Source: Rhizobium vallis
Lineage (GTDB): Bacteria > Pseudomonadota > Alphaproteobacteria > Rhizobiales > Rhizobiaceae
DNA: 64,000 nt
Direction: 5' to 3'
Assembly: GCF_003985155.1 (NCBI RefSeq)
Contig: NZ_ML133693.1
Location: 124,001 to 188,000 of the forward strand
The notes beneath the pieces were generated by a model. It did no database searches, was not told the origin of the DNA, and saw only the letters and a program-made list of their open reading frames with translations. Positions 1 to 8,147 of this stretch are shown one piece after another. Each line of letters begins with the position of its first letter. The first letter of the stretch is position 1. The position numbers and the translations under genes were made by a program.

Positions 1-301
1 CAGCCAATATGATGACCGGTGTCGACGCGAATTCAGATGAAAGGTTCTTGATCTGCTCCGAAACGGCAGGTTCGTCGACCATCCTGCCGCCAACGTTCAA
101 GATGATTGCCGAAAGTGGAGGATATTCTTCGCGCTTGAGCTTCCACTCCTCAATTGATCCAAACGCCAGAACAAGGAAATCCTTCGTATGGCCGGACATG
201 CATTGCGCAAGGCAATGCCGATCAAGTTCTCTCTTGTCTAGAATGACAAGCGAGTGCTTTGGACCGGCCGACCGGGCAAGCACTGTCGAACCGTTTTCCA
301 T
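1..301 (-). CDS. Possible LuxR/response-regulator-like transcriptional regulator, N-terminal part only
   Basis: An open frame on the minus strand begins at an ATG at 301 and runs off the left edge, giving about 100 residues without a stop. The translation alternates hydrophobic strands and helices like a receiver fold: SLVILDKRELDRHCLAQ, then FLVLAFGSIEEW, then LSAIILNVGG, then TPVIILA at the edge. The usual phospho-acceptor Asp-Asp pair is not obvious, so this may be a pseudo-receiver. Many rhizobial LuxR-type regulators near exopolysaccharide genes have such an N-terminus followed by an HTH, but the HTH would lie outside the window. The gene is divergent from the polysaccharide operon. The start is uncertain because GGAG directly abuts the ATG. 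Confidence 0.4.
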   Translation of the reverse strand, partial: MENGSTVLARSAGPKHSLVILDKRELDRHCLAQCMSGHTKDFLVLAFGSIEEWKLKREEYPPLSAIILNVGGRMVDEPAVSEQIKNLSSEFASTPVIILA

Positions 302-913
302 CTCCAGGGGAAGAGATATGTTTTCTTGCCTGTGGTTTATAGTTACCGAGTTCAAAGCCCGATCCTCCCTAGTTTTTTTCCACGCCTAAACCAAAAGGCG
401 AATGTTCACACACCCCCGCGAACAAGGGAGTTTATTACCAATAGTGCTGATTTAATACCAAATTCCCGCAGTTCTCATAGTAATTAATAGTAGCTACCCC
501 AAGACTTAAGTCCCATAAAAAGCTGTAAGTAGTCGTATTTATCAAATTGATCCTTTCATCTCTAAGTCATCTTCATGTCTATATATGAAGTCGTGATATA
601 TATTCAGTCGGCTTGGCTAAACCCATGTAAACCAAGCTCGTCTTCGGTTTATGAGCGAGATCGAGTGCGGCGTGATCTGTCGCCGATTGTGAGCATTGAT
701 CATAAACTTCAGCACGCGATCATCATCCAACCTTCGTAAGCGCCTACGCCTTTAGGAGCATGAGCTTAACCGTTTTGTTCCTTTACTTGGGCAGAGAAAA
801 CAATTCTTTTTGGATGGAAAGAAATAGTTTGTTCTGCTGAAATGAAACCTTGAACGCATCATGCGATTGTCGGTTTCAGCCCACAGCGGGCTTGTTGAAG
901 GGGTGCAGGCGTA
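302..913. promoter_or_regulatory. Divergent intergenic region upstream of the polysaccharide operon
   Basis: About 610 bp without a convincing gene. The stretch from roughly 420 to 610 is clearly richer in A+T than its surroundings, as expected for a promoter region. An inverted repeat GCTTGG (611-616) / CCAAGC (632-637), spaced by 15 bp, is a possible operator. Short open frames here have no ribosome binding site or recognisable product. Confidence 0.4.
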
Positions 914-1420
914 ATGATTGCATCGAACGTCAAGCTGGATGATAGCTGCGTCATCCATCATCGAGATCTAGTGAACCTCTACGGCTGCACGATCGGGGCG
1001 GGAACGCGCGTCGGCACCTTCGTTGAAATCCAGAAAAACGTCCTCGTCGGAAAAGACTGCAAGATTTCCAGCCATTCCTTCCTCTGTGAAGGCGTGACGC
1101 TGGAAGACGGCGTTTTCATCGGCCACGGGGTCATGTTCACCAATGATCTTTATCCGCGCGCCGTCAATTCGGACGGCAATCTGCAGACCGAAGCCGACTG
1201 GGTTGTCATGCCCACTCTGGTCAAGCGCCACGCGTCGATCGGCAGCAACGCCACCATTGTGCCTGGCGTGACCATCGGAGAGGCCGCACAGGTCGGCGCG
1301 GGCGCTGTCGTAACCAAGGATGTGCCTGCCGGCGCCATTGTCGCCGGCGTTCCGGCCAGGATCATCGGTCACGTTCATGACCGATCAGTCAACATGCAAG
1401 CGTTGGGAGAAATGCGATGA
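914..1420 (+). CDS. Hexapeptide-repeat N-acetyltransferase (WbpD/WlbB-like)
   Basis: A 168-aa left-handed beta-helix acyltransferase. Isoleucine-patch hexapeptides run through the protein (for example IGAGTRVGTFVEI and VPGVTIGEAAQVGAGAVV), and it ends with the family-typical AGVPARIIG. Length and closing pattern match the WbpD/WlbB enzymes that acetylate a 3-amino group on UDP-GlcNAc-derived uronic acids using acetyl-CoA in the cytoplasm. The next two genes are a Gfo/Idh/MocA dehydrogenase and a DegT aminotransferase, the same trio that builds UDP-2,3-diacetamido uronic acid in other bacteria. It overlaps the next gene by 4 bp. The family is secure; the exact sugar is inferred from context. 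Confidence 0.85.
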   Translation: MIASNVKLDDSCVIHHRDLVNLYGCTIGAGTRVGTFVEIQKNVLVGKDCKISSHSFLCEGVTLEDGVFIGHGVMFTNDLYPRAVNSDGNLQTEADWVVMPTLVKRHASIGSNATIVPGVTIGEAAQVGAGAVVTKDVPAGAIVAGVPARIIGHVHDRSVNMQALGEMR

Positions 1421-2454
1421 TCGGTATCGCCGTTGTTGGGTATGGGTATTGGGGTCCGAATCTGGTTCGCAACATTTCGGAAGCGGCCGGGGCGCAGCTC
1501 ATTTCAGTCTGTGATCTCAATATAGAACGGCTGGCGGCCGTCAAAGCGCGCTATCCCGCAATAACGATCACCGATAAATTCGAGGAAGTTCTGGCCGATC
1601 CGCGAGTGGATGCAATCGCCATCGCAACACCGGTCTCGACCCATTTCAAGCTCGCAATGCAGGCTATGATGGCCGGAAAGCATGTCTTCGTCGAAAAGCC
1701 GATGGCATCGACGACTGACGAAGCCGCACGGATGGTCGAGGAAGCCGCGCGTCGACGCCTCGTGCTGGCCGTGGATCATACCTTCGTCCACACCGGCGCC
1801 GTCCGCAAGATGCGTGAACTGGTCGATAGCGGCCTGGGCGATATGTATTATTACGACTCCGTTCGCGTCAATCTGGGGTTGTTCCAGCATGATGTCAGCG
1901 TCATCTGGGACCTCGCGGTGCATGACCTCTCCATCCTGGATCATGTCGTGCAGGAAAAGCCGGTGGCTGTTTCAGCGACGGGCATGAGCCATGTGCTCGG
2001 CGAGCCGGAGAACATCGCCTATCTCACGCTCTTCTTTGAAAGCAAGCTTATTGCCCACGTACACGTCAACTGGCTTGCCCCGGTCAAGGTCCGCCGCACG
2101 CTGATCGGCTGCAGCAACAAGATGATCGTCTATGACGATCTGGAGCCCAGCGAAAAGATCAAGGTCTATGACAAGGGCATCACCATGTGCCCCAATTCCG
2201 ATGCGTATGGCGAGAAGGTCCATCAGATGATGGTCGGCTACCGCAGCGGCGACATGTGGGCGCCCAAGCTCGATATGACCGAGGCATTGAAACGCGAGCT
2301 GGATCAGTTCGTCGAGTGCGTCGAGCAGAATTCGCGCCCCATTGCAGACGGCCAGGCCGGGCTGCGTGTCGTTCGCATCCTTGAAGCAGCAAGCCGGTCG
2401 CTCGCCCAGCGCGGTCGTATCATCGAGCTCGAAGAGGCGAGGCGCATCGCATGA
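1417..2454 (+). CDS. Gfo/Idh/MocA-family sugar-nucleotide dehydrogenase (WlbA/WbpB-like)
   Basis: A 345-aa NAD(P)-dependent oxidoreductase. The N-terminal Rossmann fold has GYGYWGPN near residues 8-15, and the EKPMA motif typical of the family follows near residue 90; the C-terminal half is the alpha/beta substrate domain. In the WlbA/WbpB pathway this enzyme oxidises C3 of UDP-GlcNAcA so that the neighbouring aminotransferase can install an amino group. Start and stop both overlap neighbours by 4 bp, so translation is coupled. Scyllo-inositol-type or other sugar dehydrogenases of the same family cannot be excluded from sequence alone. Confidence 0.85.
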   Translation: MIGIAVVGYGYWGPNLVRNISEAAGAQLISVCDLNIERLAAVKARYPAITITDKFEEVLADPRVDAIAIATPVSTHFKLAMQAMMAGKHVFVEKPMASTTDEAARMVEEAARRRLVLAVDHTFVHTGAVRKMRELVDSGLGDMYYYDSVRVNLGLFQHDVSVIWDLAVHDLSILDHVVQEKPVAVSATGMSHVLGEPENIAYLTLFFESKLIAHVHVNWLAPVKVRRTLIGCSNKMIVYDDLEPSEKIKVYDKGITMCPNSDAYGEKVHQMMVGYRSGDMWAPKLDMTEALKRELDQFVECVEQNSRPIADGQAGLRVVRILEAASRSLAQRGRIIELEEARRIA

Positions 2455-3554
2455 TCCCCTTTCTGGACCTGAAGGCACAATATCAATCGATCAAGAGCGA
2501 AATCGACGCCGCCGTGCTCGGCGTGCTCGCCTCGGGGCAATACGTACTGGGCGAGGAAGTCATCCGCCTCGAGCAGGAATTCGCGGACTATTGCAACGTC
2601 AAACATGCAATAGCACTCAACACCGGGACGAGTGCCCTGCACCTGTCGCTTCTCGCGGCAGGCGTCGGCCCCGGCGATGAAGTCATCACCGTGCCATTTA
2701 CCTTCGTCGCGACCGTATCGGCGATCTGTTACGCAGGTGCACGACCGGTATTCGTCGATGTCGAGCCCGTGACGCTCACGATGGATCCGGCTGAGCTCGA
2801 GGCAAAGATTACGCCCCGAACCAAGGCCATTGTTCCCGTCCATCTCTACGGCCAGATGGCCGAGATGGACGCGATCAAAGCGATCGCCGACCATCACCGG
2901 ATACCGATCATCGAGGACGCCTGCCAGGCGCACGGCGCGCTATACAAAGGCGCGCGCGCCGGCAGCATCGGCACATCGGGCTGCTTCAGCTTCTATCCCG
3001 GCAAGAATCTCGGCGCCTGTGGCGAGGGCGGTATCGCCGTCACGAACAGCGACGAGCAGGCCAAGACGATGCGTATGCTGCGTGACTGGGGTCAGGAGCA
3101 GCGTTACCACCATCTGCTGAAGGGCTTCAATTACCGCATGGATGCCATCCAGGGAGCCATTCTGCGCGTCAAGCTGCGCCATCTCGAAGCCTGGACCGAA
3201 GCCCGTCGTTCTCATGGTCGCCGCTATTCCTCGCTGCTTTCAGGATCGCCGCATTTGCGAACGCCTGTCGAAGTTGCCGATCGGCGGCATGTCTACCATG
3301 TCTATGCCATCAGAAGCCGCGATCGCGATGGCCTGCAGCGTGTGCTCACAGCAGAGGGCATTCCGTCCGGTTTGCACTATCCGATCCCTGTTCATTTGCA
3401 GAAGGCCCATGCCGACCTCGGTTACAAGGTCGGCGACTTCCCGGTCTCGGAAGCCGCCGCACGCGAGGTTCTCTCCTTGCCGATCTATCCCGAAATGCCC
3501 GTACAGCACGTCGATCAGGTCGCGGCTGCGCTGGAGTATGCCTATGTCAGCTAA
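2451..3554 (+). CDS. DegT/DnrJ/EryC1/StrS aminotransferase (WlbC/WbpE-like)
   Basis: A 367-aa PLP-dependent sugar aminotransferase. It opens with IPFLDLKAQYQSIKSEI, the usual N-terminus of the family, has LNTGTSALHLSL for phosphate binding, IIEDACQAHGA with the PLP-contacting Asp, and the Schiff-base lysine in SFYPGKNLGA. It probably transfers an amino group from glutamate to the 3-keto sugar made by the preceding dehydrogenase. The start overlaps the upstream stop (ATGA) and the 3' end overlaps the next gene by 11 bp. Confidence 0.9.
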   Translation: MIPFLDLKAQYQSIKSEIDAAVLGVLASGQYVLGEEVIRLEQEFADYCNVKHAIALNTGTSALHLSLLAAGVGPGDEVITVPFTFVATVSAICYAGARPVFVDVEPVTLTMDPAELEAKITPRTKAIVPVHLYGQMAEMDAIKAIADHHRIPIIEDACQAHGALYKGARAGSIGTSGCFSFYPGKNLGACGEGGIAVTNSDEQAKTMRMLRDWGQEQRYHHLLKGFNYRMDAIQGAILRVKLRHLEAWTEARRSHGRRYSSLLSGSPHLRTPVEVADRRHVYHVYAIRSRDRDGLQRVLTAEGIPSGLHYPIPVHLQKAHADLGYKVGDFPVSEAAAREVLSLPIYPEMPVQHVDQVAAALEYAYVS

Positions 3555-4260
3555 TCCACGCGAGGCTCGCGTCGTGCAAGCCGTCCACGGCCGCAGCCAG
3601 AAGCCGGCAGATCCAGCCTATCAGGCAGGGCTCGCCGAAGAGCTCAGGCAATCCTATGGACGCGCCGGCCTGATCGAACTCTACGGTCGCTTTGCGATAG
3701 GGGATGGGGTCGTCGACGCGCTGATGCGCAGAGCCATCTGGCAAGCTATCACACGCAGCTGCGGCGCGGGGCTGCAGGTCGCAGGCGGCGTCGGTTTCAA
3801 ACATCCGGAAACGTTCGAAATCGGCAACGGGGTGTTCATCGGCGCACAAGCCTATATCCAGGGACGCTACGACGGTACCTGCGTGATCGGCGACAATGTC
3901 TGGATCGGCCCGATGGCCTATTTTGACGCCCGCGACCTGGTGATCGAGGATTCCGTCGGGTGGGGGCCAGGCGCCAAGGTGCTTGGCTCGACCCACACGG
4001 CGCTGCCCATCGATGTGCCGATCATTCGCACGGATCTCGAAATCAAGCCGGTCCGCATCTGTGCGGAGGCCGATATCGGAACAAATGCGACCATTCTTCC
4101 CGGCGTGACCATCGGGAAGGGGGCGATCGTAGGAGCAGGGGCCGTTGTCGTTTCCGACATCGAACCGTTCTCGGTTGCCGCGGGTGTACCGGCGAAATTC
4201 ATACGTTGGCGTTCGGAGAATGATCCGATGACGAACATGTCGCGTGAGGGAAGATCATGA
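3544..4260 (+). CDS. Second hexapeptide acyltransferase
   Basis: A 238-aa acyltransferase. An N-terminal helical extension of about 80 residues precedes a left-handed beta-helix (IGNGVFIGAQAYIQGRYDG, then IGDNVWIGPMAYF, then TNATILPGVTIGKGAIVGAG) and the closing VAAGVPAKFIR. I place the start at 3544 because GGAG lies just upstream; the frame stays open further 5' only inside the aminotransferase gene. It resembles WbbJ/maltose O-acetyltransferase-like enzymes. It probably acylates the sugar handled by the following epimerase and aminotransferase, or an O-position on the repeat unit. Confidence 0.75.
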   Translation: MSANPREARVVQAVHGRSQKPADPAYQAGLAEELRQSYGRAGLIELYGRFAIGDGVVDALMRRAIWQAITRSCGAGLQVAGGVGFKHPETFEIGNGVFIGAQAYIQGRYDGTCVIGDNVWIGPMAYFDARDLVIEDSVGWGPGAKVLGSTHTALPIDVPIIRTDLEIKPVRICAEADIGTNATILPGVTIGKGAIVGAGAVVVSDIEPFSVAAGVPAKFIRWRSENDPMTNMSREGRS

Positions 4261-5228
4261 GAAATAAACGGGTGCTCATTACCGGCGGTGCCGGCCTGAT
4301 CGGTTCGCATATTGCCGATCTCGTCGCATTGGAAAAACCGCGCGAGATCATCGTCCTCGATAATTTCGTGCGCGGGCGCCGGGACAACCTCAGCACGGCA
4401 ATATCAAGCGGATCCGTCAACATCATCGAGGGCGATATCCGCGACAGAGCGCTTCTGGCGAAAACCTTCGAGGGCGTCGACATCGTCTTTCACCAGGCGG
4501 CGATCCGCATCACGCAATGCGCGGAAGACCCGCGGCTCGCCTTCGACGTTCTGGCCGAGGGCACGTTCAATGTCCTTGAAGCCGCCGTGAAGGCAGGCGT
4601 GTCGAAGGTCGTCGCGGCCTCCTCTGCATCCGTGCTGGGGCTCGCTGAAAGCTTCCCGACCACCGAAGCGCATCATCCCTATAATAACCGGACGATCTAC
4701 GGCGCGGCCAAGACCTTCAACGAGGGGCTGTTGCGCAGCTTCGCGGAAATGTACGGCCTGCGCTATGTGGCGCTGCGCTATTTCAACGTCTACGGACCGC
4801 GAATGGACGTTTACGGCGCCTACACCGAAGTTCTGATCCGCTGGATGGAGCGCCTGGCGGCCGGAATGCCGCCCCTCATCTATGGGGACGGCAGCCAGAC
4901 GATGGACTTCGTCGATGCACGCGACATCGCGCGGGCAAACATTCTCGCCGCCAAGAGCGACGTCACGGACGAAGTATTCAATGTCGCGAGCGGCCAGGAA
5001 ATAAGCCTCCTGGAGCTCGCTCAGATGCTGAGCGGCGTCATGGGCGTTTCACACGCGCCACAGCACAAAGAGGCCCGGACCGTCAACGGTGTAACCCGTC
5101 GCCTCGCCGATATCAGCAAGGCCGAACGGCTCCTCGGTTTCAAGGCGGAAATATCAATGGAACAGGGGCTTCGCGATCTCGTTGCCTGGTGGCAGCAGCA
5201 GACCGCCGCGGGAGGGGCCGCAGCATGA
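4257..5228 (+). CDS. NAD-dependent sugar epimerase/dehydratase (extended SDR)
   Basis: A 323-aa extended short-chain dehydrogenase. The nucleotide-binding motif ITGGAGLIGSHIADL is at the N-terminus, the catalytic YGAAK (YxxxK) is near residue 155, and LRYFNVYGPRMD is typical of UDP-glucose 4-epimerase and dTDP-glucose dehydratase relatives. It likely converts a nucleotide sugar in the cytoplasm for surface polysaccharide synthesis. ATGA overlaps on both sides couple it to the acyltransferase and the second aminotransferase. Substrate not determinable from sequence. Confidence 0.88.
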   Translation: MRNKRVLITGGAGLIGSHIADLVALEKPREIIVLDNFVRGRRDNLSTAISSGSVNIIEGDIRDRALLAKTFEGVDIVFHQAAIRITQCAEDPRLAFDVLAEGTFNVLEAAVKAGVSKVVAASSASVLGLAESFPTTEAHHPYNNRTIYGAAKTFNEGLLRSFAEMYGLRYVALRYFNVYGPRMDVYGAYTEVLIRWMERLAAGMPPLIYGDGSQTMDFVDARDIARANILAAKSDVTDEVFNVASGQEISLLELAQMLSGVMGVSHAPQHKEARTVNGVTRRLADISKAERLLGFKAEISMEQGLRDLVAWWQQQTAAGGAAA

Positions 5229-6442
5229 GCTCACCTCAATCCACAATTCCCGTCGCCAAGCCCGTCCTCGGAGAGGAAGAGGCTGAGGCCGCGCGCCGCG
5301 TCATCCTGTCGGGATGGGTGACGCAGGGGCCGGAAGTCGCGGCCTTTGAAAAGGAATTCGCGGCCTTCGTCGGCGCCGAACACGCCTGCGCCGTTTCCAA
5401 CTGCACAACGGCGCTTCATCTCGCCTTGATGACGGTCGGCGTAGGTCCAGGTGACGAAGTCATCACGGTCAGCCATTCGTTCATAGCAACGGCGAATGCT
5501 GTTCGATACTGCGATGCTGTGCCCGTCTTCGTCGACATCGAGCCGGATGGCTACAATATCGACCCAAGGCTGATCGAAGCGGCAATCACGCCCCGCACCA
5601 AGGCAATCCTGTGCGTGCATCAGCTTGGCATGCCTTGCGATCTCCGTTCGATTGTGGAGATCGGCAAACACCATTCGATACCGGTTATTGAGGATGCTGC
5701 CTGTGCATCGGGAAGCGAAATCCTGTGGGACGGCCGCTGGGAAAAGATCGGCAAGCCGCATGGCGATATTGCCTGCTTCTCCTTCCATCCCCGAAAGGTC
5801 GTCACCACGGGTGATGGCGGTATGCTGACGACTGTGAATCCGGAATATGACCGAAAATTCCGGCTGTGGCGCCAGCATGGCATGAGCGTCACCGATGCTG
5901 TCCGCCACGGCTCGAAGCAGGTGATCTTCGAAGATTATGATGAGCTGGGCTACAACTACCGCATGACTGACCTCCAGGCCGCGGTCGGACGGGTGCAGCT
6001 GCGGCGGCTGCCGGAATTGGTCGCGCAGCGACGACGGTTTGCCTCGCAATATTGCGAGGGACTGTCCACGATCCCGGGCCTGTCGATTCCGGCCGAGCCC
6101 GGCTGGGCTCGCAGCAACTGGCAAAGCTTCTGCGTGAGATTGTCTGATGAAATCGACCAGCGGGCAGTCATGCAAGCGCTGCTGGATCAAGGGATTTCGA
6201 CGCGGCGCGGCGTGATGAACATTCATCTGGAAGGCGCCTATGCCGATCAGAGCTCCCATCGCGCCGCCACCAGCCTGACGCGAAGCGTTTCGGCGCAGCA
6301 GCAAACGGTCATCCTGCCGCTTTATGCCCAGATGACGGAAGTCGATATCGTCAGGGTCGTCGAGGCGTTGCGCCAGGCCCTTGCTGAGGCCAGCACCGGG
6401 GGCGCCCTCCGTCAGCCCGAGCGGGACGCCGTACCTGCCTGA
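5225..6442 (+). CDS. Second DegT/DnrJ/EryC1/StrS aminotransferase
   Basis: A 405-aa PLP-dependent sugar aminotransferase. It has VSNCTTALHLAL for phosphate binding, IPVIEDAACASGSE with the PLP Asp, and the Schiff-base Lys in CFSFHPRKVVTTGDGG. The HPRK-TTGDGG pattern resembles aminotransferases of the perosamine/bacillosamine type, which act at C4 of 4-keto sugars. With the preceding SDR it could form a 4-amino sugar, separate from the 3-amino sugar of the first trio. The start at 5225 overlaps the upstream stop. This is the last gene of the operon, followed by a strong hairpin. Confidence 0.88.
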   Translation: MSSPQSTIPVAKPVLGEEEAEAARRVILSGWVTQGPEVAAFEKEFAAFVGAEHACAVSNCTTALHLALMTVGVGPGDEVITVSHSFIATANAVRYCDAVPVFVDIEPDGYNIDPRLIEAAITPRTKAILCVHQLGMPCDLRSIVEIGKHHSIPVIEDAACASGSEILWDGRWEKIGKPHGDIACFSFHPRKVVTTGDGGMLTTVNPEYDRKFRLWRQHGMSVTDAVRHGSKQVIFEDYDELGYNYRMTDLQAAVGRVQLRRLPELVAQRRRFASQYCEGLSTIPGLSIPAEPGWARSNWQSFCVRLSDEIDQRAVMQALLDQGISTRRGVMNIHLEGAYADQSSHRAATSLTRSVSAQQQTVILPLYAQMTEVDIVRVVEALRQALAEASTGGALRQPERDAVPA

Positions 6443-6468
6443 AGTGATGCCTGCACACTGCGGCATGT

Positions 6469-6502
6469 GGAAAAGCGCGCATCATCTGATGCGCGCTTTT
6501 CC
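6469..6502. terminator. Bidirectional terminator between convergent genes
   Basis: A perfect 16-bp inverted repeat (6469-6484 and 6487-6502) with a 2-nt centre. The arms begin with GGAAAA and end with TTTTCC, so each strand reads a GC-rich stem followed by a T-run. It lies between the plus-strand aminotransferase and the stop of the minus-strand flippase. Confidence 0.85.
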
Positions 6503-8011
6503 TTATGCGGATTTCGCGATCCATCCTCTGACGATTGCGGGCACCGACTCCGGTGGAAGCAGTTCGACCAGCATGCGCAGCGAGTAAAGCCCGGTCACCA
6601 CCACGGCGACGCAGCCAATCACCATCGCCGACCATGCCGGCAAGAGGAAAAAGGCCGAGACTACCAATCCCGATGTAGGCAGAAAGAGAAGCGCGTGCCT
6701 GCGATTGGCGGGCGACCAGCGAAAGCCGGTGAGCCGACGCACGATCACGTAAATCAGGATGCTATGCCAGACGTAGAGGCCGAAGAACGCCATGCCGGCC
6801 CCTGGCGTGCCGAACTTCGATACGAAGAGCCAGGCGAGCCCCACGTGCACCAGCGTTGCTGCGACCTCCGTCCAGAAGAAGATCGTCTGCGCACCCTTCG
6901 CCAGGACGATGAAACCCATCGGCCAGGCGACGATCCTGAGCATCATCCCAAGGCAGATCCAGCGCAGAAGATCCACGGCCCCATGAAACTCCGCCGAATA
7001 GAACAAACTCATCACGAGCGGCGCCAGGGTCAACGTAGCGATCAGACCGGGGCCAGCCAGCAATATGCTGATTTCCGCCTGCTCATTGACCAGCCGATTG
7101 CACTCGGCATGATTGTTCGCGATTGCGGTCAAGCGCGGATAGAAGTCCGTTCCCATCGCCTGCAGGATGAAACCGGCGTAAAGACCGCCAAGCGCCCAGG
7201 CTGCCTGATACAATCCCGCCGCGACCACGCCCCCTTCATTCAGGACGATGATACGGATGGCGTAGGCCGCGCCAAAAGTCAGAAGTCCGCTTGCCATGAA
7301 GGCGACGCCGAGCCTGAACAGGGCTTTCGCTTCCCCGCCGAACTCGCGCGCCGACATCGGCGGCGGCTGCCTGGATATTTGTTTGCTGTACCACCAGGTG
7401 GGAAGGACCGAGACGGCCGCGATTGCCACGAGAGAGGGTGCGATCGCCTTTTCGCCGAACAGATAGATCAGCGGGATGCTGACGATCGTGGCGAAGAGCC
7501 CCGACAGAACGTTGATGCGGGCAAGATTCGCGATGCCTCGCAAACCCTGGATCAACGCAGCCTGCCCGGCAGACATGAGCCGAAAGAAGACCGCCAGGGA
7601 GAGCAGCACAATGGCGCCGGCGTGCTGGTAGTCGCCGAAGGTGAATTTCGAGACCGGAAACGCCAGCGCCGCAAGCAAAAGCCCGCCAAGCAAGCCGAGC
7701 ACCACCGAGATGCGTCTGAGCGCTGTCGCCGACCGCGCGATCCTCTCTTCGTCGCCGGCGCCCGCCGCCTCGGCGACCCGGCGCACACCGCTGCTGCTGA
7801 CGCCCAGACCAGCGATCGCTTGCGCGATATCGAGGATTGCCCCGTAAAGGCCGAGAAGCCCCACGCCTTCAGGGCCGAGCAGAAGAGCGAGCGCCTTGTT
7901 GCGAATGATGCTGAGGGCGACATTGACCAGCGAGGAACCGCCCATCAGCATCGTCGATTTGAGGATTTGGGTATAAGTCTGACCGCTGGGCGGGATCATA
8001 CGCAGGTTCAT
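6503..8011 (-). CDS. Polysaccharide flippase (Wzx/O-antigen translocase family)
   Basis: A 502-aa integral membrane protein with about twelve hydrophobic segments spread along its length. The opening (ILKSTMLMGGSSLVNVALSI then NKALALLLGPEGVGLLGLYG) is characteristic of the WzxE-like translocases in the MOP superfamily, which move undecaprenyl-linked repeat units across the inner membrane. I take the ATG at 8011; a GTG lies one codon upstream. It is encoded opposite to the sugar-nucleotide genes, downstream of the export protein gene. Confidence 0.87.
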   Translation of the reverse strand: MNLRMIPPSGQTYTQILKSTMLMGGSSLVNVALSIIRNKALALLLGPEGVGLLGLYGAILDIAQAIAGLGVSSSGVRRVAEAAGAGDEERIARSATALRRISVVLGLLGGLLLAALAFPVSKFTFGDYQHAGAIVLLSLAVFFRLMSAGQAALIQGLRGIANLARINVLSGLFATIVSIPLIYLFGEKAIAPSLVAIAAVSVLPTWWYSKQISRQPPPMSAREFGGEAKALFRLGVAFMASGLLTFGAAYAIRIIVLNEGGVVAAGLYQAAWALGGLYAGFILQAMGTDFYPRLTAIANNHAECNRLVNEQAEISILLAGPGLIATLTLAPLVMSLFYSAEFHGAVDLLRWICLGMMLRIVAWPMGFIVLAKGAQTIFFWTEVAATLVHVGLAWLFVSKFGTPGAGMAFFGLYVWHSILIYVIVRRLTGFRWSPANRRHALLFLPTSGLVVSAFFLLPAWSAMVIGCVAVVVTGLYSLRMLVELLPPESVPAIVRGWIAKSA

Positions 8012-8084
8012 CACTCAACCCTAGCTGCCAGGTTAGATTCAGGCCGGTCCATATCAAGAGCGATTTCTTTGAGGCAGACGACCT

Positions 8085-8103
8085 GAGCGCCATGGTGGCG
8101 CTC
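8085..8103. terminator. Hairpin between export-protein and flippase genes
   Basis: GAGCGCCA (8085-8092) and TGGCGCTC (8096-8103) form a perfect 8-bp stem with a 3-nt loop in the 136-bp gap between the two minus-strand genes. There is no T-run, so it may be an attenuator or mRNA-stabilising stem rather than a full terminator. Confidence 0.4.
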
Positions 8104-8147
8104 GAACCCCCGCTCCAACGTTGTTGAGAGCACGTGCACGTCGCGGG

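Noticed and set aside
6467-8086. A 539-codon open frame on the plus strand opposite the flippase gene
   Set aside because: Its product is rich in Arg, His, Asp and Gln with no family features, while the opposite strand encodes a well-formed membrane translocase. It is an antisense shadow caused by high GC.
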